Source: Paenibacillus physcomitrellae
Lineage (GTDB): Bacteria; Bacillota; Bacilli; Paenibacillales; Paenibacillaceae
Direction of reading: 5' to 3'
Assembly (NCBI RefSeq): GCF_002240225.1
Contig: NZ_CP022584.1
Span: 2,108,001-2,172,000, forward strand
DNA length: 64,000 nucleotides
Below the pieces are notes generated by a model. It did no database searches. It was not told where the DNA came from and saw nothing but the letters and a program-made list of their open reading frames with translations. This document shows positions 59,601 to 64,000 of the stretch, piece by piece. Position 1 is the first letter of the stretch. The number at the start of each line of letters is the position of its first letter. The translations under genes were made by a program, and so were the position numbers.

Positions 59601-60890
59601 GTGCAGATTTCCAGACTTGGACTACCATTCATCCTGCTGGCGCTCATCGCCATTTGTATGCTTATGCTGGCCTTCCCCCAATCCTCCTGGGACGCCGCGG
59701 TCAGAGGGCTGTCCATCTGGTGGGACGTGCTGTTCCCTTCGCTGTTTCCCTTTTTTGTCATTTCCGAGATGCTGCTGGGCTTCGGCATCGTTCATTTCCT
59801 GGGCAAGCTGCTCGACCCTCTTATGAAGCCCGCATTCCGTATTCCCGGAAGCGGCGGTTTTGTCGCGGCTATGGGGTTTGCAGCCGGTTATCCTGTAAGC
59901 GCCCGGCTGACCGTGAAGCTGCGGGAACAGAACCTGATCAGCCGGGTCGAAGGCGAACGGCTGGTGTCCTTCACGACTTCCTCCGATCCGATCTTCCTGA
60001 TCGGTGCGGTTTCTGTCGGGTTCTTTCACAGCCCCCAGATGGCTGGGGTGCTGGCGCTTGCCCATTACGGCGGATCGGTGATCATCGGCCTGATCATGCA
60101 GTTCTACGGCCGTCATGACGCCGGGCCGATTATGCAGAAGAGCGAACTCGCAGCAGGTTCCGCTGCTAATGAGTCCTCAGAAACGGAGACGGCTGCTGCC
60201 GGTCCGGTAACCCCCCGCCCTTCCCGCCTTAAAGCAGCCCTGCTGGCGATGCATGAAGCCCGCATGGCAGACGGACGGGAGCTCGGAGAGCTGCTCAGTC
60301 AGGCGATCACAACTTCCCTCCGCTTAATGACTGTAGTCGGGGGGCTGGTTGTGTTTTTCTCCGTCTTCCTCGAGGTGCTCACTGCTTCCGGCGTGATGGA
60401 TTTCCTGTACGAAATCCTTCGCGGCCTTCTGCCGGCGCTGGGCCTGCCTTCGGCTTTGGCGGAGCCTTTCATGAGCGGGCTGTTTGAAGTGACGCTTGGG
60501 GCCAAAAATGCGGCCGCCGCATCAGAAGGAATCCCTCTCGCCTTTAAAGCCGCTGCAGCGGTGTTTATTTTGTCCTGGGGGGGATTGTCCGTCCATGCCC
60601 AGGTGGCCAGCATTTTGAACGCAACGGATCTGCGTTATTTGCCTTTTCTGGCAGCCCGTTCCATTCATGCGGTTCTATCCGCTGCTTTGCTTCTGCTGAT
60701 CTGGCCGTTCTTTGGACCGGAACAGGGGGCTTCGGCATTCGCCTCCAGCACTTCCCATTCCTATGCCTGGCGGGCGAGCGCGGGCAATTTCACTTATGGC
60801 ATGGAAGGGCTTGCGGTCATGCTTATTTTATCTATTTTAGCCATTCTCATTCAGAAATGGAGCGCCAAACGCCGAACCCACAGAACCTAA
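59601..60890 (+). CDS. ylbJ: Sporulation integral membrane protein YlbJ
   Basis: The 429-residue membrane protein has eight or more helices and the nucleoside-recognition-type gate motifs found in YlbJ/SpoVM-type sporulation proteins (W-W-D-V-L-F-P-S-L-F-P-F-F-V; G-Y-P-V-S-A-R). In B. subtilis, ylbJ is needed for spore cortex formation. The start is a GTG with TGGAGGCG seven bases upstream. A polar loop near 190-220 is longer and less conserved. Confidence 0.92.
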   Translation: MQISRLGLPFILLALIAICMLMLAFPQSSWDAAVRGLSIWWDVLFPSLFPFFVISEMLLGFGIVHFLGKLLDPLMKPAFRIPGSGGFVAAMGFAAGYPVSARLTVKLREQNLISRVEGERLVSFTTSSDPIFLIGAVSVGFFHSPQMAGVLALAHYGGSVIIGLIMQFYGRHDAGPIMQKSELAAGSAANESSETETAAAGPVTPRPSRLKAALLAMHEARMADGRELGELLSQAITTSLRLMTVVGGLVVFFSVFLEVLTASGVMDFLYEILRGLLPALGLPSALAEPFMSGLFEVTLGAKNAAAASEGIPLAFKAAAAVFILSWGGLSVHAQVASILNATDLRYLPFLAARSIHAVLSAALLLLIWPFFGPEQGASAFASSTSHSYAWRASAGNFTYGMEGLAVMLILSILAILIQKWSAKRRTHRT

Positions 60891-60914
60891 GGCTCTGGAT
60901 GTTCGGCTCTCAAT

Positions 60915-60947
60915 AAAGGTCCGCTTGTTATTTGGCGGCCTTTTTTT
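60915..60947 (+). terminator. Terminator of ylbJ
   Basis: AAAGG-CCGC pairs with GCGG-CCTTT, followed by TTTT. Confidence 0.85.
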
Positions 60948-61054
60948 GTTTATTTTTGTCCAAAATAAAGGCATCGGTATCATCCAATCCTGATATTGTT
61001 TTTGTGGACGTTATTGATTATTATCGGATTGGCAAATAACCGCTTGCTAAATTG

Positions 61055-61084
61055 TTACGAATTCATGTCCATTTAAGGTATAAT
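61055..61084 (+). promoter_or_regulatory. nadK promoter
   Basis: TTACGA, 18 bp, perfect TATAAT, about 55 bp before the TTG start. Confidence 0.5.
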
Positions 61085-61140
61085 GTTAGGCGAAGGAATA
61101 TGTACGAATACATCACACCCGGGTAAAGGAGCTTTTTCAC

Positions 61141-61944
61141 TTGAGATACTACGTTCTAGACCGCGGAGACAGCCTTTCGGTTGAGCTGGCCGAACAGTTC
61201 CACAAACTTGGCGGAGAGCACGGGTTTGAGCTGGATGCCAAATCACCGGAAATTGTTGTCTCTATCGGGGGAGACGGAACTATGCTGCATGCTTTTCATA
61301 CGTTTATTGACCGGATCCCCTCTATAGCTTTCGTAGGTGTGCATACCGGGCATCTCGGCTTCTACGCCGACTGGAAAGCGGACGAACTGCCGGAACTGGT
61401 TGCGCTGATGGGCGGTAAAGGCGCTCCGGGCACTATGAAGCCGCGAATCGTGAACTATCCCCTGCTGGAAGTTGAAATTACGAAGAAATCCGGTACCTTA
61501 TCTTATATCTGCTTAAATGAATTTACGCTTAAAGGCACTGATGGGACGCTTGTCGCCCAGGTAGACATCAATGACCAGATGTTTGAAATGTTCAGGGGCG
61601 ACGGGATTTGCATCTCTACTCCGTCAGGGAGCACCGCTTACAACAAAAGTCTCGGCGGAGCCATGCTGCATCCTACCATCGAAGCGCTGCAAATTGCCGA
61701 AATTGCATCGATCAATAACCGGGTATTCCGGACGATGGGGTCGGCACTGGTGCTGCCCAAACACCATCACTGCGATATTTATTCCCGCAAGGAACAGAAC
61801 CTGACCATCACGCTGGACCATATCAGCCTGCATTTGAATGATCTGTTGTCCGTCAAATGCCGGGTGGCCCGTCAGAAGATCAGCTTCGTCCGCTACCGCC
61901 CATTCCCGTTCTGGGAACGGGTGCGCAACGCTTTTCTTGATTAA
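61141..61944 (+). CDS. nadK: NAD kinase
   Basis: NAD kinase phosphorylates NAD to NADP. The 267-residue protein has G-G-D-G-T (43-47), the L-N-E-F-T-L (about 121) and T-P-S-G-S-T-A-Y (about 160) motifs of the family, and its size agrees with Bacillus enzymes. The start is a TTG with AAAGGAG nine bases upstream. Confidence 0.96.
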   Translation: MRYYVLDRGDSLSVELAEQFHKLGGEHGFELDAKSPEIVVSIGGDGTMLHAFHTFIDRIPSIAFVGVHTGHLGFYADWKADELPELVALMGGKGAPGTMKPRIVNYPLLEVEITKKSGTLSYICLNEFTLKGTDGTLVAQVDINDQMFEMFRGDGICISTPSGSTAYNKSLGGAMLHPTIEALQIAEIASINNRVFRTMGSALVLPKHHHCDIYSRKEQNLTITLDHISLHLNDLLSVKCRVARQKISFVRYRPFPFWERVRNAFLD

Positions 61945-61964
61945 CCTCTATAGTCTTAGAAAAA

Positions 61965-62012
61965 GACAAACAAGCAGGCCTAAAGCGATCCGCTTTGAGC
62001 CTGCTTGTTTTA
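61965..62012. terminator. Bidirectional terminator after nadK
   Basis: AAACAAGCAGGC-TAAAGCG pairs with CGCTTT-GCCTGCTTGTTT, with A/T-rich flanks; also placed to end the minus-strand yutD transcript. Confidence 0.88.
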
Positions 62013-62180
62013 TTTTTTGTTAAGGCTGATTGGTTACAATCAGATCACTTTTCAGGCGACCCATTTCGCCAGAAGTTTCTGTCTTTACGACTATATTTAC
62101 AGCCCGGCCCCATTTACAGCTTTAAAGGCTGGTTCGTCCGTCCGAGCCACGTTAAACATCCTGGTCTTTACGGGTCTTTA

Positions 62181-62846
62181 TTACTCTTTACTGCTCTCTT
62201 CGGCCTCCGGCTGGCGGGACTGGGGCGTCCGTTCGCGCTGCGCTTTCGGTTCCCGATGTTCCTTGTTCACCAGCTGCTCGCGCTCTTTAGAGTCCTTGGA
62301 GTCCTTGGAGTCTTTGGCATCCTTAGAGTCTTTGAAGTCTTTAGGTGCTTTCGGCTCCTTCGGATCCTTGCCCTCCTTCAGCTCTTTGCCTTCCCGGGCC
62401 TCCCGCGCTTCGCGGGCTGCCGCTTTGCTGGCTTCCTTCGCCTGCTTCATCTTGGCATGATGCTCACGGGAAGAAAGATGCTCCCGCAGCGGCTGCTGTT
62501 CTTTAAACTGCCCGTCAGCCGTTGGTTCATCGGAATCCAGTTTGCTCTGGATCAAAGCCTCCTTGATTGGTTCCTTCGTCTTCTGGAGCACAAAATAAGC
62601 ACAGCCGAAATTGCAATATTCATTAATATAATCAACCACGCCCGAAATAGCGGTATCCCGGTTGGCTTTCGGATGGTTATCTCTATAGAAACCCTTAAGT
62701 CTGAGCTGGTTATAACCCCAATCTCCTACGATATAGTCATAGCGGTCCAGCACCTCGCTGTAGCGCAGCTTGAAGGCTTCCGGATTCCAGCCGTTCCGGT
62801 TATCCTGAATCAATTCATAACTTTTATTGCCGATTTGTATAAACAC
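62181..62846 (-). CDS. yutD: YutD family protein (DUF1027) with long charged tail
   Basis: The first ~105 residues match YutD: Y-E-L-I-Q-D, F-K-L-R-Y-S-E-V-L-D-R-Y-D-Y-I-V-G-D-W-G-Y, Q-L-R-L-K-G-F, and E-Y-C-N-F-G-C-A-Y-F-V-L. YutD is a small conserved Bacillales protein of unknown function. Here it continues for a further ~115 residues of charged low-complexity sequence (Lys/Glu/Asp/Arg) with K-D-S repeats, encoded by a nine-base repeat. The start is a GTG with AAGGGGGG upstream. The gene is divergent from lytH; yutD and the lytH homologue yunA are also neighbours in B. subtilis. Confidence 0.88.
   Translation of the reverse strand: MFIQIGNKSYELIQDNRNGWNPEAFKLRYSEVLDRYDYIVGDWGYNQLRLKGFYRDNHPKANRDTAISGVVDYINEYCNFGCAYFVLQKTKEPIKEALIQSKLDSDEPTADGQFKEQQPLREHLSSREHHAKMKQAKEASKAAAREAREAREGKELKEGKDPKEPKAPKDFKDSKDAKDSKDSKDSKEREQLVNKEHREPKAQRERTPQSRQPEAEESSKE
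62275..62345. repeat. 9-bp repeat in the yutD tail
   Basis: Plus-strand units of the type TCCTTGGAG / TCTTTGGCA repeated about seven to eight times, encoding K-D-S / K-D-A repeats in the opposite strand's protein. Confidence 0.7.
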
Positions 62847-63065
62847 CGGTGTCCCCCCTTGTTCCGTTAAGCGCCCTGCCGACTCGCACCTTCGGCTCGT
62901 CAGCCGGTTTGTCTCTGCCGCGCTGGATATACTGCCCACATTATACCATGAAAGCGGCATAATTACTCAGCTTGTCCATGGATAAAAATCCGTCCCGTGC
63001 ACCAAATTAACTAAGAATCAATTTTCGGAGTTTGTTTCTATGCGTTCAAATAAGGAGGGACAAAG

Positions 63066-64000
63066 ATGCGATATGCTTCGGTGATCAAACGAAAATGGGG
63101 GCTGGCTGCAATGGCGGGACTGCTGGCCTTCTCATGGGCCTGTCCAAACGCAGCTGGAGCCGGGACCGATCAGCAGCCGGATTCCGCCTCTGCCGCAGCC
63201 CGGACGCTGCAGGAGCGGAGGATGATGATCCAGGAGATCAGCCAGCTGACCCAAATTCCCTGGACCTATTTGGCGGCTCTGGATCAATATGAACGGACCC
63301 TGACCCCCAAGTCCAGAAAGGAACGTTTGAAGAACAAGCTGATCAGCCTGGACCCCCAGCCGGAGTTTTGGGCCGGCCTGATCAATCCTGATCCGGGCGA
63401 TACCAACCCGATCACGATCGCTCTGTTCGGCGGCATGGGCAGGGATGCCGACGGAGACGGCAAAGCGAATCCGGACAATGACATGGATGCCTTGTACAGC
63501 CTTGCAGCTTATATGAAGAGTTATGGGCTAACGGAGGAGGATCTCCAGATCTCCTTATGGCGTTATTATCAGAACGAACGGGCGATCACCCGGATTCGCC
63601 AGTTCGCCAAATTGTATCAAACGTTCGGGACGCTGGATTTAAACAAAACCGCCTTTGTGCTGCCTCTTTCTAGCATCTACAGTTACCGCAGCACCTGGGG
63701 AGACCGGCGCGGCTTCGGCGGACTCCGCATACATGAAGGAACCGATTTGTTTGCTTCCTACGGTGTTCCCGTCAGAAGCGCCTGCTATGGGATCGTGGAG
63801 ACGAAGGGATGGAACCGCTTTGGCGGCTGGCGGATCGGCATCCGGGACATTCAGAACCGGTATCACTATTACGCCCATCTGCAGGGTTTTGACAAGAACA
63901 TCGAAGTCGGCAGCACGGTCGTTCCAGGCCAGGTGGTCGGCTGGGTAGGCAGCAGCGGGTATGGCAAGCCGGGCACTTCCGGTAAATTCCCACCGCATCT
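63066..64000 (+). CDS. lytH: M23-family spore endopeptidase (LytH/YunA-like), truncated by window end
   Basis: The visible 311 residues include a signal/anchor segment (about 12-32) and a helical N-terminal domain. A D-A-D-G-D-G loop (about 127-138) looks like an EF-hand/dockerin calcium loop. The LytM (M23) domain carries the zinc ligands His223 and Asp227 in H-E-G-T-D and His271 in Y-A-H-L, and the last H-x-H begins at His311 at the edge. B. subtilis LytH is an L-Ala-D-Glu endopeptidase that trims spore cortex stem peptides and has about this length, so only a few residues should be missing. AAGGAGG lies seven bases before the ATG. Confidence 0.88.
   Translation, partial: MRYASVIKRKWGLAAMAGLLAFSWACPNAAGAGTDQQPDSASAAARTLQERRMMIQEISQLTQIPWTYLAALDQYERTLTPKSRKERLKNKLISLDPQPEFWAGLINPDPGDTNPITIALFGGMGRDADGDGKANPDNDMDALYSLAAYMKSYGLTEEDLQISLWRYYQNERAITRIRQFAKLYQTFGTLDLNKTAFVLPLSSIYSYRSTWGDRRGFGGLRIHEGTDLFASYGVPVRSACYGIVETKGWNRFGGWRIGIRDIQNRYHYYAHLQGFDKNIEVGSTVVPGQVVGWVGSSGYGKPGTSGKFPPH

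Overview
The window reads as chromosome of an endospore-forming Bacillales bacterium, most likely Paenibacillus or a close relative. Spore markers are Sda, an alpha/beta-type SASP, YlbJ and LytH. Housekeeping genes are of Bacillus type (DnaB/DnaI primosome loaders, T-box trpS, S-box metNIQ, SinR/SinI/TasA). Menaquinone is apparently made by the futalosine route (MqnE and a UbiD-type decarboxylase), which Bacillus subtilis does not use. No rRNA, tRNA, phage, transposase or CRISPR array was found. Base composition looks even and mid-range, with some AT-rich intergenic patches. The assignment is by gene content and remembered family sequences, not by a database search.

Layout. 1-2.7 kb: a moxR-DUF58-transglutaminase operon running off the left edge. 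3.0-6.8 kb: two secreted cupredoxin proteins, then an ECF sigma factor and its zinc-finger anti-sigma factor. 6.8-12.1 kb: uvrC, trxA, dnaI and dnaB on the minus strand. 12.3-16.3 kb: a compact biofilm-matrix module. A 49-codon SinI-like anti-repressor gene has a GEMM (c-di-GMP-I class) riboswitch in its leader. Divergent from it are a TapA-position gene, sipW and tasA, preceded by three copies of a 16-bp palindrome, and then sinR. 16.4-25.8 kb: hemQ, an NDH-2, yumC, sda with a DnaA-box cluster, an ATP-grasp gene, an ErpA-type Fe-S carrier, mqnE, a second NDH-2-like gene, yuzB and a NifU-type scaffold. This resembles the yumB-yumC-yutM-yutJ-yuzB-yutI neighbourhood of B. subtilis.

25.8-34.6 kb: a short-chain dehydrogenase, a degenerate ~30-bp tandem array, metQ-metI-metN under a SAM-I riboswitch, a HEPN-type gene, the menaquinone decarboxylase, ctaA and a thioredoxin-like gene. 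34.7-44.1 kb: a DUF2515 gene, a MurJ/SpoVB-family flippase, DUF456, a HAD phosphatase, a DUF1348 gene, a MerR-SDR in-frame fusion and the first of two class B penicillin-binding proteins. 44.4-54.1 kb: the second PBP, a membrane transglutaminase, an MFS exporter with an attenuator-like leader, a Toprim protein, ctaB, T-box-controlled trpS and an aldose epimerase. 54.3-64.0 kb: an SASP, an unknown gene, pepF, yycC, a DUF2225 protein, truncated hemoglobin, ylbJ, NAD kinase, a YutD protein with a long charged tail, and lytH cut by the right edge.

The most interesting system is the matrix locus. c-di-GMP (or a related cyclic dinucleotide) sensed by the leader RNA would set the level of SinI-like anti-repressor. 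That protein would titrate SinR, which would release the TasA fibre operon next door. Several other loci share a second theme: short-period degenerate repeats that have grown inside coding linkers (UvrC, the MerR-SDR linker, the YutD tail, the TapA-position protein) and in spacers.
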